Shown: positions 36,553 to 46,353, counted from the first letter of the stretch. The stretch is 64,000 bases of DNA from CAWBXL01 sp963837365 (GCA_963837365.1 CAWIMW010000008.1:186001-250000); one strand, 5' to 3'. A program made the numbers and translations. Notes: generated from the sequence alone by a model not told the origin.

Positions 36553-38940
36553 CTATCGCGCTCGGTTGTCGACTCTCCGCAGGGTCCACTTCCAATTGCG
36601 AACCTCCGGCAAATCTTCGCCGTTCTTGTCGATGTATTGCTTGTGCTCGATCAGCTTGTCTTTAAGCTGCTGCTTTAGGTAGACGCCCTTGTCGCCGGTC
36701 TGCGGCAGGCGGTCGATGGTGTCCATCACCAGATGGAAGCGGTCCAGATCGTTCAGCACTGTCATGTCAAAGGGCGTGGTGATGGTGCCCTCTTCTTTGT
36801 AGCCGCGGACATGGATGTTGTCGTGGTTAGTACGCCTATAGGTCAGCCGGTGGATCAGCCACGGGTAGGCATGGAAGGCGAAGATGACCGGCTTGTCCTT
36901 GGTGAAGAGATCGTCAAAATCCACGTCGCTCAACCCATGCGGATGCTCGCTTTGCGGCTGTAGCTTCATAAGGTCAACGACGTTGACCACCCGGATCTTC
37001 AGGTCGGGCAGACGCTCGCGCAGAATGGAGACAGCGGCGAGCGTCTCCAGCGTGGGCACGTCGCCACAGCAGGCCATGACCACATCGGGCGCAACGCCCT
37101 GATCGTTACTCGCCCACTGCCAGATGCCGATGCCCTCAGTGCAGTGTTTGATGGCAGCGTCCATCGTCAGCCACTGTGGCGCCGGGTGTTTGCCCGCGAT
37201 CACGAGATTGACGTAGTGGCGGCTTCGCAGGCAGTGGTCCATCACCGACAACAGGCAGTTTGCATCCGGCGGAAAGTAAATCCGCACGACTTCGGCTTTC
37301 TTGTTCACGACATGGTCGACGAAGCCGGGATCCTGGTGCGTGAAGCCGTTGTGGTCCTGGCGCCAGACGTGCGAAGCCAGCAGGTAGTTTAAGGACGAAA
37401 TCTTCCGCCGCCACGGGAGGCCAGCGGTGACCTTCAACCACTTGGCATGCTGGTTGAACATCGAATCGACGATGTGAATGAAAGCCTCGTAGCAGTTGAA
37501 GAGTCCATGCCGCCCGGTGAGCAGGTAGCCTTCGAGCCAGCCCTCGCATTGGTGCTCGCTGAGCATTTCCATCACCCGTCCCGAAGGCGCGAGAAATTCA
37601 TCGTTGGGCACTGTCGCGCCTTCCCACTGTCGTTTGGTCGCTTCAAAGAGCGCCTCCAGACCGTTGGAGAGCGACTCGTCGGGACCAAAGACCCGGAAAT
37701 TCCGCTGCTCACTGTTTAGCTTCATCACATCCCGCAGGAATGGCCCGAGCACGTGCGTGTCGCCAATGCCGCGCACGCCCGGCGAGGGCACGTCAACGGC
37801 GTAGTCACAGAAATCCGGCATCCGCAGGTCGCGGAGCAGCATGCCGCCGTTGGCGTGAGGATTCGCGCCCATGCGTCGTTCGCCCTTGGGAGCGAGTTCA
37901 GCCAGTTCTGGTTTCAACCGGCCCTGCTCATCGAAGAGTTCCTGCGGACGGTAACTCCGCAGCCAGTCTTCTAACAGCTTGAGGTGTTCGGGATGTGTGG
38001 CCGGATCAGAAAGCGGCACCTGATGCGCATGGAAAGTACCTTCAATCTGCACGCCATCCACTACCTTCGGCCCCGTCCAACCCTTGGGTGAATTGAGGAC
38101 GATCATTGGCCAGCGCGGACGCGCCAAATTGCCGTGAACGCGGGCGTCTTTCTGGATCTTCTTGATCTGCTCCACCGCCGTGTCGAGCGTCGCAGCCATC
38201 GCCTCATGCATCAGCGCGGGTTCGTGACCCTCGACGAAGTACGGCGTCCAGCCATAACCGCGGAGCAGTTGTTCCAATTCTTCGCGGGTGATGCGGGCAA
38301 GGATAGTCGGATTGGCAATCTTGTAGCCATTGAGATGCAGGATCGGCAGCACTGCCCCATCGGTGGCTGGATCGAGAAATTTGTTGGAATGCCACGCTGT
38401 GGCCAGCGGTCCTGTTTCTGCTTCGCCATCGCCGACCACGCAGGCGACGACGAGATCGGGATTGTCGAACACCGCCCCAAACGAATGGCTGAGCGAATAG
38501 CCGAGTTCGCCGCCCTCGTGGATCGAGCCCGGACACTCCGGCGATGCGTGGCTGGGAATTCCTCCGGGAAACGAAAACTGAATGAATAGCTTCCGCAAGC
38601 CGGCCTCATCCTGGCTGATGTTGGGATAAATCTCGCTGTAAGTGCCCTCGAGGTAAGTGTTGGCCACGACGGCCGGGCCACCGTGGCCGGGGCCGGAGAC
38701 GTAAATCATATCGAGGTCGTACTTCTTGATGACCCGGTTCAAGTGCGCATAAATAAAATTCTGCCCAGGAGTCGTGCCCCAATGTCCCAGCAGCATGTGC
38801 TTCACGTCGGGGAGCGTCAGCGGCCGCTTCAAGAGCGGATTGTCGTAAAGATAAATCTGGCCAACCGACAGGTAGTTGGCGGCGCGCCAGTAGGCATCCA
38901 TTTTGTCGAGCAATTCGGAGGAGAGAGTTTTTGTCTTCAT
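36553..38940 (-). CDS. xfp: xylulose-5-phosphate/fructose-6-phosphate phosphoketolase
   Basis: 795 residues, full length. Family blocks include YLSVGQIYLYDNPLL, HMLLGHWGTTPGQNFIYAH, GPGHGGPAVVANTYLEG, the TPP region GDGEAETGPLATAWHSNKF, and HSEHQ-equivalent EHQCEGWLEGY. It splits sugar phosphates to acetyl-phosphate plus an aldose phosphate. Acetate kinase, two genes upstream, would make ATP from the acetyl-phosphate, so the set gives a fermentative or low-oxygen ATP route. It starts 3 bases after the MtfA-like gene. Confidence 0.96.
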   Translation of the reverse strand: MKTKTLSSELLDKMDAYWRAANYLSVGQIYLYDNPLLKRPLTLPDVKHMLLGHWGTTPGQNFIYAHLNRVIKKYDLDMIYVSGPGHGGPAVVANTYLEGTYSEIYPNISQDEAGLRKLFIQFSFPGGIPSHASPECPGSIHEGGELGYSLSHSFGAVFDNPDLVVACVVGDGEAETGPLATAWHSNKFLDPATDGAVLPILHLNGYKIANPTILARITREELEQLLRGYGWTPYFVEGHEPALMHEAMAATLDTAVEQIKKIQKDARVHGNLARPRWPMIVLNSPKGWTGPKVVDGVQIEGTFHAHQVPLSDPATHPEHLKLLEDWLRSYRPQELFDEQGRLKPELAELAPKGERRMGANPHANGGMLLRDLRMPDFCDYAVDVPSPGVRGIGDTHVLGPFLRDVMKLNSEQRNFRVFGPDESLSNGLEALFEATKRQWEGATVPNDEFLAPSGRVMEMLSEHQCEGWLEGYLLTGRHGLFNCYEAFIHIVDSMFNQHAKWLKVTAGLPWRRKISSLNYLLASHVWRQDHNGFTHQDPGFVDHVVNKKAEVVRIYFPPDANCLLSVMDHCLRSRHYVNLVIAGKHPAPQWLTMDAAIKHCTEGIGIWQWASNDQGVAPDVVMACCGDVPTLETLAAVSILRERLPDLKIRVVNVVDLMKLQPQSEHPHGLSDVDFDDLFTKDKPVIFAFHAYPWLIHRLTYRRTNHDNIHVRGYKEEGTITTPFDMTVLNDLDRFHLVMDTIDRLPQTGDKGVYLKQQLKDKLIEHKQYIDKNGEDLPEVRNWKWTLRRVDNRAR

Positions 38941-38943
38941 GGT

Positions 38944-39981
38944 CTAATTCTCCTGCTTTTTGGCCAAGGCCGGGGACTGTTGATCAATCGCATTTGCCGT
39001 TCTCGCTTTAGCCGCCTTGCACAGACAGCAATGCTTGTACTTCTTCCCGCTCCCGCATGGGCATGGGGCATTCCGGCCGTATCTGGGGTGGCTCGGGAAA
39101 GGTTTCATCAGGGATGCGGTGTCCTGATGGAACACCTTCTGCAACATCGCATACAACTGAGGGTCTTTCGTTTTGAGTAACTCCGGCGACTTGAAGAAAT
39201 ACTCCGCCAGCACCGCAAAGAATTCACGGTCGTTGGTGTAAGCGTAATCGCGGATGTAGAAACGATGGCTGGAAGGATGAGAGAGTTCGCGCGCGACGTA
39301 GTTCACCCATTGATTTACCGCTTGCCAGGGGACCTCGGGGGGCAGACCGTTTTCGGCGCCTCCCAACTCCACCAGATGGGCGAACTCATGAATACCAACA
39401 TTGTCCCCGGCGGATGGAGTATCGAAGCCCGCAAGTAGAGACGGCTTGGACAGGATCATCACGCCACGGAGTTGCTGCAGCCCGACCATGCCAAGAGTGT
39501 TCTCGTCGGCACCCCCGGTGGTTTGATACTTCTCTCCGAAAGACTGGGGGTAAACGAGGACTTCACCCAGGCGACGGTATTCCCAGTCGCGGAATCCGAA
39601 TATGGGGATCGCCGCACTGGCGGCAACCAAGACCCGAGTGGTGTCGTCAATCTCGGTTTGGATGCCGGTGATGCGGACCTCATCCAGGAAAACTTTGATC
39701 AACTGGCGAAATCGTTCTTTGTCAGGCGCTCGTAACGCGCGGAAAAAGACGACGTGTGACTGTAACGCCTGTTCCCACGAAGCCGGGAACGGTTGCTTCA
39801 TGATCCGCAACCGCCGTACGCATTGCCGCCGAAGCAACCAATAGATCACCGGAGAAAGACCGAGAGCGAGAAGAATAGGATGGAAGAACCAGCCCGCAAC
39901 CGCGGACGCCATCGCCGCCGCGCCAGCAAATGCGAGGGCGTGATTGCGGTTGCGTCGGTTGCTCTCGGGGGTTACCAGCAT
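38944..39981 (-). CDS. MtfA-family zinc peptidase with C-terminal SEC-C motif
   Basis: 345 residues. Two N-terminal membrane helices (~20-55), an M90/MtfA domain with the zinc motif HEFAHLVE, LAEYFFKSPELL, and a C-terminal SEC-C zinc finger (GRNAPCPCGSGKKYKHCC). MtfA in enterobacteria binds Mlc and affects glucose PTS; the SEC-C tail is an added module that often binds ribosomes or SecA partners. Here it lies between phosphoketolase and acetate kinase. Confidence 0.85.
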   Translation of the reverse strand: MLVTPESNRRNRNHALAFAGAAAMASAVAGWFFHPILLALGLSPVIYWLLRRQCVRRLRIMKQPFPASWEQALQSHVVFFRALRAPDKERFRQLIKVFLDEVRITGIQTEIDDTTRVLVAASAAIPIFGFRDWEYRRLGEVLVYPQSFGEKYQTTGGADENTLGMVGLQQLRGVMILSKPSLLAGFDTPSAGDNVGIHEFAHLVELGGAENGLPPEVPWQAVNQWVNYVARELSHPSSHRFYIRDYAYTNDREFFAVLAEYFFKSPELLKTKDPQLYAMLQKVFHQDTASLMKPFPSHPRYGRNAPCPCGSGKKYKHCCLCKAAKARTANAIDQQSPALAKKQEN

Positions 39982-40050
39982 GATTGTCTGCTCCGGGCGA
40001 GAATGACTGCTCCGCCTTCTACAAATGGATCGTTCAAGTCGGCGGCCGTT

Positions 40051-41256
40051 TCAGACAAGGCCAAGAACCCGGCAAACCGTCTTGGCGATAATTTGTTCTT
40101 CGTCCGTGCGAATGACGCGGACCGCAACCCGGCTGGCCGCAGAGGAAATCACACCTTCATTCGCCGCATTCTGTCTCTCTTCGAGTTCGATGCCAAGGAA
40201 TCCCAGCCCGTCGCAAATCCGCGCGCGCACCGTGGGCGCGTTCTCTCCGATGCCGCCAGCGAACACAAGTGTGTCCAGTCCGCCCAAAGCCGCCGCGAAT
40301 GCACCGATCCATTTCTTGACCTGATAGCAAAACAGCGCCACCGCTTCCGCCGCCCGCACATCCTGCGCCTCATGGGCAAGCAAGTCGCGCATTTCGGAAC
40401 TGGTCTCGGAAATGCCGAGCAGCCCCGACTCGAAATTGACCATCTCGTTGAATTGCTTTGCGCTCATTTTTTCGGCGCGAGTCAGATACCAAACCAGCCC
40501 GGGATCGAGATCACCCGACCGAGTGCTCATCGGCACTCCGGCGGTCGGGGTGAAACTCATGCTTGTGTCCACGGACTTGCCTTCACGTACCGCAGCCAGG
40601 CTCGCGCCATTGCCGAGGTGGGCGAGAATGACCCGGCCTCGTGCCGCTTCCGGTCCGGCCACGCAAGCGAGTTCTTCTATTAGAAACGCATACGACAATC
40701 CATGAAACCCGTACCGGCGCACTCCCCGCGCCTCGTAACGGCGCGGGATCGGCAGCAACTGCGCCACGCGTGGCAGATCATGGTGAAAGGCCGTGTCAAA
40801 GCACGCCACTTGAGGTAGGTCAGGAAACCGATGATGAAACGCCTCAGTCAGCATGATCTCTTCCGGCAGATGGTCAGGATCGAATGGACTGAGCCGGTGC
40901 AACTCCGCAACCATTTCCGGTGTGACGCGCTGCGGCTCGCTATACTTCGGGCCGCCGTGTACCACGCGATGTCCCACTGCGGCGAGCACATCACGTCCGA
41001 TGCGTTCCTCGATCCAATCCATCATAGCGCCCACTGCCGCGGTTTGGTCCGGCGCGTTTATCGCCCGCGAAAAGTTGTCCGCATGGTCCAAACCATTCAC
41101 CCGCAAGCGGGCCTCCGGCAGTCCAATCCGTTCAACTGCACCATGCAGAATCCGTGGGAGCGAGTTGCCAGCCTCGAACAGCGCGAACTTGATGCTCGAC
41201 GAGCCGCCATTGATGGTCAGGATGCGCGGATTAGCTTTCTTACTCGATGAGATCAT
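40051..41256 (-). CDS. ackA: acetate kinase
   Basis: 401 residues from the ATG at 41256. Landmarks are INGGSSSIKFALFE, GHRVVHGGPKYSEPQ with the catalytic Arg neighbourhood, CFDTAFHHDLP, YGFHGLSYAFLIEELA, LAHLGNGASLAAV and FAGGIGENAPTVRARIC. It converts acetyl-phosphate and ADP to acetate and ATP. Same strand as phosphoketolase, with one gene between. INGGSSS replaces the common INAGSSS. Confidence 0.95.
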   Translation of the reverse strand: MISSSKKANPRILTINGGSSSIKFALFEAGNSLPRILHGAVERIGLPEARLRVNGLDHADNFSRAINAPDQTAAVGAMMDWIEERIGRDVLAAVGHRVVHGGPKYSEPQRVTPEMVAELHRLSPFDPDHLPEEIMLTEAFHHRFPDLPQVACFDTAFHHDLPRVAQLLPIPRRYEARGVRRYGFHGLSYAFLIEELACVAGPEAARGRVILAHLGNGASLAAVREGKSVDTSMSFTPTAGVPMSTRSGDLDPGLVWYLTRAEKMSAKQFNEMVNFESGLLGISETSSEMRDLLAHEAQDVRAAEAVALFCYQVKKWIGAFAAALGGLDTLVFAGGIGENAPTVRARICDGLGFLGIELEERQNAANEGVISSAASRVAVRVIRTDEEQIIAKTVCRVLGLV

Positions 41257-41567
41257 CGCTGCCACAAGGTTCGCGCGTCTTCAAGTGGAATTGCAACGCC
41301 GTCGCAGCGCGGTATCACTCGCGCTGTAAAATCGGTTGCTGGACGTGCATTGGACACCGTCGCGCTATAGATGCACCCGCGGGATCCAGCCGGGAACGGT
41401 CGTGAACACTTCATTTCTACTCGCACCGGTTGTAGATGGGGTGGCTGACTCGGGTTTGGTCACTCATGATTTCTCCGTCGGAGCGGACGCCGCCAGCGCA
41501 TCGCTGACAATCGCCAGCGATTCCTCGAGAATGCTGCGCAAATGATCCTTCCGCGAAAGCTTTCCCC
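41257..41567. other. intergenic, no gene recognised
   Basis: About 310 bp. It contains a tiny minus ORF (MSDQTRVSHPIYNRCE, 41419-41469) with a GGAGAA site, too short to judge. The upstream region of ackA (41257-41330) lacks the 16-bp stress element. Confidence 0.35.
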
Positions 41568-41912
41568 CTAAATCTTATAGATGTCCTGGGTTCCTGATGG
41601 GCGCGCCGCAAACCATCCGCTTTCCGCCACCACCTTCAACCCGCCGATGGGCGCGGCGTTGCCGGGGGCGCGGGCAGGGATGGCTTGGATTTTTTTCCCC
41701 GCCAGATCTGTGGATCGGACCTGCTGCGGCGAAAGCTTCTGTAGAGTCTCCTTTTGTTCAGGGGTAGCGCGCGCTTCCACGCGATCATAAACAGGCTCTC
41801 CGAACTCGTTCGTGAGATCGCGATAGATCTCGCCGGGGTCGCGGCCCAACAGAAGAGCGCCACCCCACGACAGCCCGCCAGCAAAAGCCATTGATTTCGC
41901 GGAGAGTTTCAT
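41568..41912 (-). pseudogene. chimeric remnant: small membrane-protein start fused to phosphoglucomutase C-terminus
   Basis: ATG at 41912 encodes MKLSAKSMAFAGGLSWGGALLLG, a membrane segment typical of small acidobacterial proteins. From RDPGEIYRDLTNEFGEPVYD onward the sequence is the C-terminal region of alpha-phosphoglucomutase (KLSPQQV, GGLKVVAESGWFAARPSGT with the phosphate-binding RPSGT loop) and stops at YKI, before the family's normal end. The join between unrelated pieces (~41844) implies a deletion or recombination. A small functional fusion is possible but unlikely. Confidence 0.7.
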
Positions 41913-42058
41913 TGTGCTTCCTCCTTCACTTATGCAAGAATTTGATCCGGATATTTCCGGCCAGGCCGAGGTTTCCGATTTGACTCTCTTGACTCGGCGC
42001 CTGGGCTCGATTTTGGCTTTCTCGCCGCGGCTGCCCGAACCCAAGCAAGCGAGGTCAC

Positions 42059-42943
42059 TCAAATATGGACTGCAAGCACCGGACTAGGTCCTAGCTGGAT
42101 TACCCGGTAAGTTGTGGAACCAAACAGTGCCGTGTCCAACGCCCCGCGACCACGCACTCCCATGATCACCATGTCGATTTGCGCTTCAAGGGCGAGTTCA
42201 ATGATCTGCTGGTATGCCTTGCCGGTCCGCACCATCGCTTTGAGCATGCCAGCGTCGCGCGTTTTGGGTACAACGGATTCTTCCAGTTGTTTCATCACTT
42301 TCGCCCTTGCGCCCTGAAGGTCGGCCGCCCCTTGAACATCTTCCAGCACGTGCAGCAGCGTAAGTTCGGCGCCGTATTCCTTAGCCATCGAGAGGGCGTA
42401 CGTCAAGGCATGATGGGCATGGTCTGAGAAATCCGTACAAAGAAGCAGTTTTTTCAGGGGAACAGGCTCCGGATCGTCGGCAGACCTTGCGACATGATGT
42501 GCAGGCTTGCGAACCGCCAACACCGGACACCGCGCCCGTCGCAGCACGCTTTCTGTAACGGATCCCAGCATCAGCCGATCCACTCCTCTCAACCCGTGAG
42601 TCCCCATCACGATCAGATTTGCTGCCTGCGATTCAGCCAGAGAGAGGATCAGATCCGTTACGGAGCCATCCTGCGCGAAGCATTGGGTCCGAATCTCGGT
42701 CCGCGCATGGCGTTTGGCAAAGTCCTGAAGCTGCTGCTCAATATCGGCGCGACGTTTCCGGCAGCTCTCTTCATAAGAATCCGGATAAATGTTCCACCAA
42801 TCCATGGGCTTCATTGAGTACAAAACGTGTTGCAGGAGCAGCTTCGCCTTGTAGTGCCATGCGAGCGACTGCGCGTATTCGTAGGCATTGACTGAAAACT
42901 CCGAAAAATCGACGGGACAGAGAATGGATTTGATTTGCGGCAT
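42059..42943 (-). CDS. tandem universal stress protein
   Basis: 294 residues with two Usp domains. Each has the ATP-binding pattern G-2X-G-9X-G(S/T): MGTHGLRGVDRLMLGSVTE (first) and MGVRGRGALDTALFGSTTY (second). Tandem ATP-binding USPs act in hypoxia and dormancy responses. It lies 53 bases downstream of the H+-ATPase on the same strand and is probably co-transcribed with it. Confidence 0.92.
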   Translation of the reverse strand: MPQIKSILCPVDFSEFSVNAYEYAQSLAWHYKAKLLLQHVLYSMKPMDWWNIYPDSYEESCRKRRADIEQQLQDFAKRHARTEIRTQCFAQDGSVTDLILSLAESQAANLIVMGTHGLRGVDRLMLGSVTESVLRRARCPVLAVRKPAHHVARSADDPEPVPLKKLLLCTDFSDHAHHALTYALSMAKEYGAELTLLHVLEDVQGAADLQGARAKVMKQLEESVVPKTRDAGMLKAMVRTGKAYQQIIELALEAQIDMVIMGVRGRGALDTALFGSTTYRVIQLGPSPVLAVHI

Positions 42944-42996
42944 GAAATGGGTTCCCCGGGCGATCTCGTCAACTGCACAAACTCGCGCTTCGCTCC

Positions 42997-45501
42997 CTAC
43001 GAAATAGCGCTGGCCTCATGTTTCGCCAACATGCCAACTCTTCCGAGCAAGCCCTTTCCCTGAGGATCAAACACCCGGTAGGCCACCAGCTTGATGCGAT
43101 CGTTCACCAGGAACCAAGCCAGAGCATATCCCCACACGAAAAGCGCCCACCGCCATCCGATCGGGGACATGAAAATCCCGTAGACGGCAATGAGCGTCGC
43201 GACCAGTTGAGTACCGAAGACAGCCACCAGCAGGACCGTCGCCGGACGGATTGACCAGAAGGCCCTTCTCGTTCGTGTGACGAAGATCGTAAGATGACCG
43301 GCAACGGACAGCTTGAGGTACATGAACGACTGGATGACTTCCCGGTTGAGATGGAAAACCCGTTCCCCGAGGTAGAAAAGTCCAAAGGATGCGACCACGC
43401 CCGCGATGCCCAAGGTTGTGGCGATGCCGAGCACCACCGGCATATTCCAGGCCTCGGGACGATTGGCATACTCCACCCGGTCATAGGCAATGGAAAGAAT
43501 CGCTCCATCGTTGAGAATCGCCAGCAGGACGATCATCACCGCGGTAACTGGATAAAAGTTGAACACGAGAATGGACAGCGTCATGAACAGAAGCACGCGG
43601 ATCGTTTCAGCAATCCGGTAAATCGCATAACTGTTCATGCGTTGGAACATCTTCCGGCTCTCTTTGATGGCATCCACGATCACTGACAGCCCGGCATTGA
43701 GCAGTGCGATGTCGGCTGCGGCGCGCGCCGCATCGGTGGCGCCGGAAACTGCAATTCCGGCGTCTGCCAGCTTGAGTGCCGGAGCATCGTTTACCCCGTC
43801 CCCGGTCATGCCTACGATGTGCTTCTCCTTCTGAAGCACTCCGACAATGTGAAACTTGTGCTCCGGAAAGACTTGAGCAAAGCCGTCGGCCTGTTCGATG
43901 GCTTGTTCCAGTTGGCCAACCTCGTAGTGCTTGCCCTCCTCGAGGATGGAGGCGTCTATGATGTTCTGTCCCAAGCCCAGCTGGCGTGCCATCTCTTTGG
44001 CAATGGCGATCTGGTCGCCAGTCACCATCTTCACCTTCACGCCCATTTGTGAAGCGGTCGCAATCGTGCTTTTCGAATCTTCCCGCGGAGGATCGAACAA
44101 CGGCAGAACACCCAAGAATCGCCAATGGTCCTTGTCGTCGGTGCGGGCCACCCCCAAAGATCGAAAGCCCCGGACCGCGAACGCATTGACTGCTTTCTCG
44201 GCCTCTCCTCGTACCTCCGGGGCATCGGCAGCCATGTCGAGAACCACTTGGGGCGCGCCCTTTGTGACCCGAAACTGGACTTTCTCCGGCCCTCTTACAG
44301 TAGACTCCGTGCGTTTGTGTACCGGATCGAATGGCTGGAAGTGGGTTATCTGGTAATTATCCAGAGCATGCGTGTCTTTGAGACCGCTTAGGACAGCTAG
44401 GTCAATGGGGTCTTGGTTCTCGGCACGGGAGGCGAGCGACGCGGCCAGGACCACTTCTTCAGGCCGAATGCCGCTCGCGCAGAACGGATCGCCCAAGGTC
44501 AACTTGTTCTGCGTCAACGTGCCGGTTTTGTCCGAACAGAGAACATCCACCCCCGCCAACTCTTCCATCGCGGCCAAACGTGTAACAATGGCCTTCTTGC
44601 GGGCAAGCGTTCGCGCTCCGACAGCCATCGTCACCGAGAGCACAGCCGGCATCGCCACCGGAACCGCGGCGATCGTCAGGACTAGGGCGAACTGCAAGGT
44701 GGTAAGCATTCGGTCGCCGCGGAACAAAGCCACTGCGAGAATCAGAGTCACTAGAGCGACCGCAATGACGATGAGGTAGTCGCCAATCTTCAGGACAGCT
44801 TTTTGGAAATGGCTGACGGTGTGCGCCGTCTCGACCAGGTGCGCCGTCTTGCCAAAATAGGTGTTCTGGCCGGTGGCGTAGACCAGGGCATCGATCTCTC
44901 CCTGCTTGAGAATCGAGCCGGAGTACACAGCCTCGCCCGAATTGCGCGTGACCGGCAAGGATTCTCCGGTCAGGGCAGATTGATCTACCTGAACGGGGTC
45001 GCCTTCCAGCAGACGGGCATCGGCAGGAATAATGTCGCCGATCCGAATGCGCATCAAATCGCCCGGCACGATCTCGCGTGCGGGGACCGTAGTCCAGGTC
45101 CTATCGCGTTTGACCCGCGCCTGCAACGCGAGCGTCGCCTTGAGCGCGGCGATGGCGTTGCCCGCCTGGAATTCCTCCCAGAAACCCACGCCGGCATTCA
45201 TCAGAAGCAGGGCCAGAATGATGCCGAAATCTTCCCAGTGGTGTACCACTGCGGACAGAATGGCAGCCACTTCGATCATCCACGGGATCGGGCCCCAAAA
45301 ATAAGAAAGAAATTTCAGTAGAGGATTGACTTTTTCTTCGGGCAACTCATTGAAACCGTATTGGCCCAGTCGGGCCGTCGCTTCGGTATGACTAAGACCA
45401 TCGCTGGAAAATCCCAACTGTGATTTCACTGCTTCGAGCGGCATAGTTAGCAAATCGCCGCCAAGGTCCTTCTGTGCCGGAACTCTTTGCGCGTGGGCCA
45501 T
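42997..45501 (-). CDS. plasma-membrane-type H+-translocating P-type ATPase (type IIIA)
   Basis: 834 residues from the ATG at 45501 (AGGAG upstream; a longer start is possible). N-terminal cation-ATPase domain, actuator motif SALTGESLPVTR, phosphorylation motif CSDKTGTLTQNKL, MVTGDQIAIAKEMARQLG and MTGDGVNDAPALKLADAG, with ~10 membrane helices. Short third cytoplasmic part and overall length fit proton pumps of the fungal/archaeal type. It would export protons under acid or low-energy stress. Driven by the shared 16-bp promoter at 45559-45591. Confidence 0.9.
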   Translation of the reverse strand: MAHAQRVPAQKDLGGDLLTMPLEAVKSQLGFSSDGLSHTEATARLGQYGFNELPEEKVNPLLKFLSYFWGPIPWMIEVAAILSAVVHHWEDFGIILALLLMNAGVGFWEEFQAGNAIAALKATLALQARVKRDRTWTTVPAREIVPGDLMRIRIGDIIPADARLLEGDPVQVDQSALTGESLPVTRNSGEAVYSGSILKQGEIDALVYATGQNTYFGKTAHLVETAHTVSHFQKAVLKIGDYLIVIAVALVTLILAVALFRGDRMLTTLQFALVLTIAAVPVAMPAVLSVTMAVGARTLARKKAIVTRLAAMEELAGVDVLCSDKTGTLTQNKLTLGDPFCASGIRPEEVVLAASLASRAENQDPIDLAVLSGLKDTHALDNYQITHFQPFDPVHKRTESTVRGPEKVQFRVTKGAPQVVLDMAADAPEVRGEAEKAVNAFAVRGFRSLGVARTDDKDHWRFLGVLPLFDPPREDSKSTIATASQMGVKVKMVTGDQIAIAKEMARQLGLGQNIIDASILEEGKHYEVGQLEQAIEQADGFAQVFPEHKFHIVGVLQKEKHIVGMTGDGVNDAPALKLADAGIAVSGATDAARAAADIALLNAGLSVIVDAIKESRKMFQRMNSYAIYRIAETIRVLLFMTLSILVFNFYPVTAVMIVLLAILNDGAILSIAYDRVEYANRPEAWNMPVVLGIATTLGIAGVVASFGLFYLGERVFHLNREVIQSFMYLKLSVAGHLTIFVTRTRRAFWSIRPATVLLVAVFGTQLVATLIAVYGIFMSPIGWRWALFVWGYALAWFLVNDRIKLVAYRVFDPQGKGLLGRVGMLAKHEASAIS

Positions 45502-45558
45502 TAGACTTTCTCCTCCCAAGTCCACCGCAGTAATCTCTTTGCAAGAAGTAAATCAAGA

Positions 45559-45591
45559 ACCCTAGCAACGTAAAATAAGGAAGTCATAAAG
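45559..45591 (-). promoter_or_regulatory. shared stress promoter, copy 2 (H+-ATPase)
   Basis: Minus strand: CTTTATGACTTCCTTA (45591-45576), 11 bp, TAGGGT (45564-45559). The -10 lies ~57 bases before the H+-ATPase ATG. The 16-bp element is identical in all four copies. Confidence 0.75.
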
Positions 45592-45717
45592 ATGAGCTGG
45601 CCATGGTGCTCGGGGTGCGCGGCACGCCCTATCCGCGAGTCGCAGCTCATCTACCCGGACCGACAGCCTACGACGTAGTATCACACGCGCGCTGCCCCGT
45701 GCTAGTCATACGGGGAG
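45592..45717 (+). pseudogene. C-terminal remnant of a universal stress protein
   Basis: The plus frame reads ELAMVLGVRGTPYPRVAAHL then PTAYDVVSHARCPVLVIRG, the G-2X-G-type end of a Usp domain. Everything upstream is missing: the fragment starts right at the 16-bp promoter element. The end runs into the SYLF remnant on the opposite strand. Confidence 0.65.
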
Positions 45718-45879
45718 GATCTCGTTGGGAATGCCGTTGTCGGGGGTGCTTATGATTTCCTGGAAGACCCGAGTCGCATTCTGAATTCGGCTCAGGTCTT
45801 CATCACGATCTGAAGCCGAAACGAGCACTGCACTCAAAGACAAAAACAGCAGCGAAATCAACCAAAGAGCTTTTGTCAT
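45706..45879 (-). pseudogene. N-terminal remnant of a SYLF (Ysc84-like) lipid-binding protein
   Basis: 57 residues from the ATG at 45879, with AGGAGG upstream. Signal peptide (TKALWLISLLFLSLSAVLVS) then DEDLSRIQNATRVFQEIIS and NGIPNEIL, the opening of secreted SYLF proteins. It stops at the boundary with the USP remnant, losing ~170 residues. Confidence 0.6.
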
Positions 45880-45905
45880 ATCCTTTCACGCCTCCTGACT
45901 TAACT

Positions 45906-46313
45906 TCAGGTTCTCTGCGAGTCCTCTGAAGATCGCCTGGTGATGACTTCATGCCGGTCCCGAGTTAGCGCATCGATGTGCGCGAGCAGCTCTTCAATGC
46001 GGAACGGTTTCGTGACGTAATCGTCTGCGCCCGCCTCCCGCGCCGCAGATTTGTCTCCTTCGGAATCTCTGATGGACACCACCACAATCGGCACCTGGGA
46101 ACTTGCGCGAATCGCACGACAAGTCGCAATCCCGTCCAGGCCGGGGAGATTGAGATCGAGAAGTATGCAGTCAAAGTGCTCAGGGACCCTCCTCAGTGCT
46201 TCCTCGCCGCTGGCGGCCTCAACCACTTCATAGCCTTGTGCACTCAGGCTGACACGCAGCACACGTCTCATCTGCGCCTCGTCATCGACGATTAACACCT
46301 TTTGCGACTTCAT
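45906..46313 (-). CDS. receiver-only response regulator
   Basis: 135 residues from the ATG at 46313 (CGGAG upstream). A single receiver domain: VLIVDDEAQMRRVLRVSL, DCILLDLNLPGLDG with the phospho-Asp, VVSIRDSE, ADDYVTKPF with the conserved Lys. A ~15-residue polar tail follows; no DNA-binding domain. It closely resembles the receiver of the OmpR-type regulator at 46807-47508 and may be a truncated copy or a phosphate sink. It has its own copy of the 16-bp promoter. Confidence 0.85.
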   Translation of the reverse strand: MKSQKVLIVDDEAQMRRVLRVSLSAQGYEVVEAASGEEALRRVPEHFDCILLDLNLPGLDGIATCRAIRASSQVPIVVVSIRDSEGDKSAAREAGADDYVTKPFRIEELLAHIDALTRDRHEVITRRSSEDSQRT

Positions 46314-46353
46314 GCGCATCTCCGGACACGAACGGGAAGCGAACTCTGAGGAG

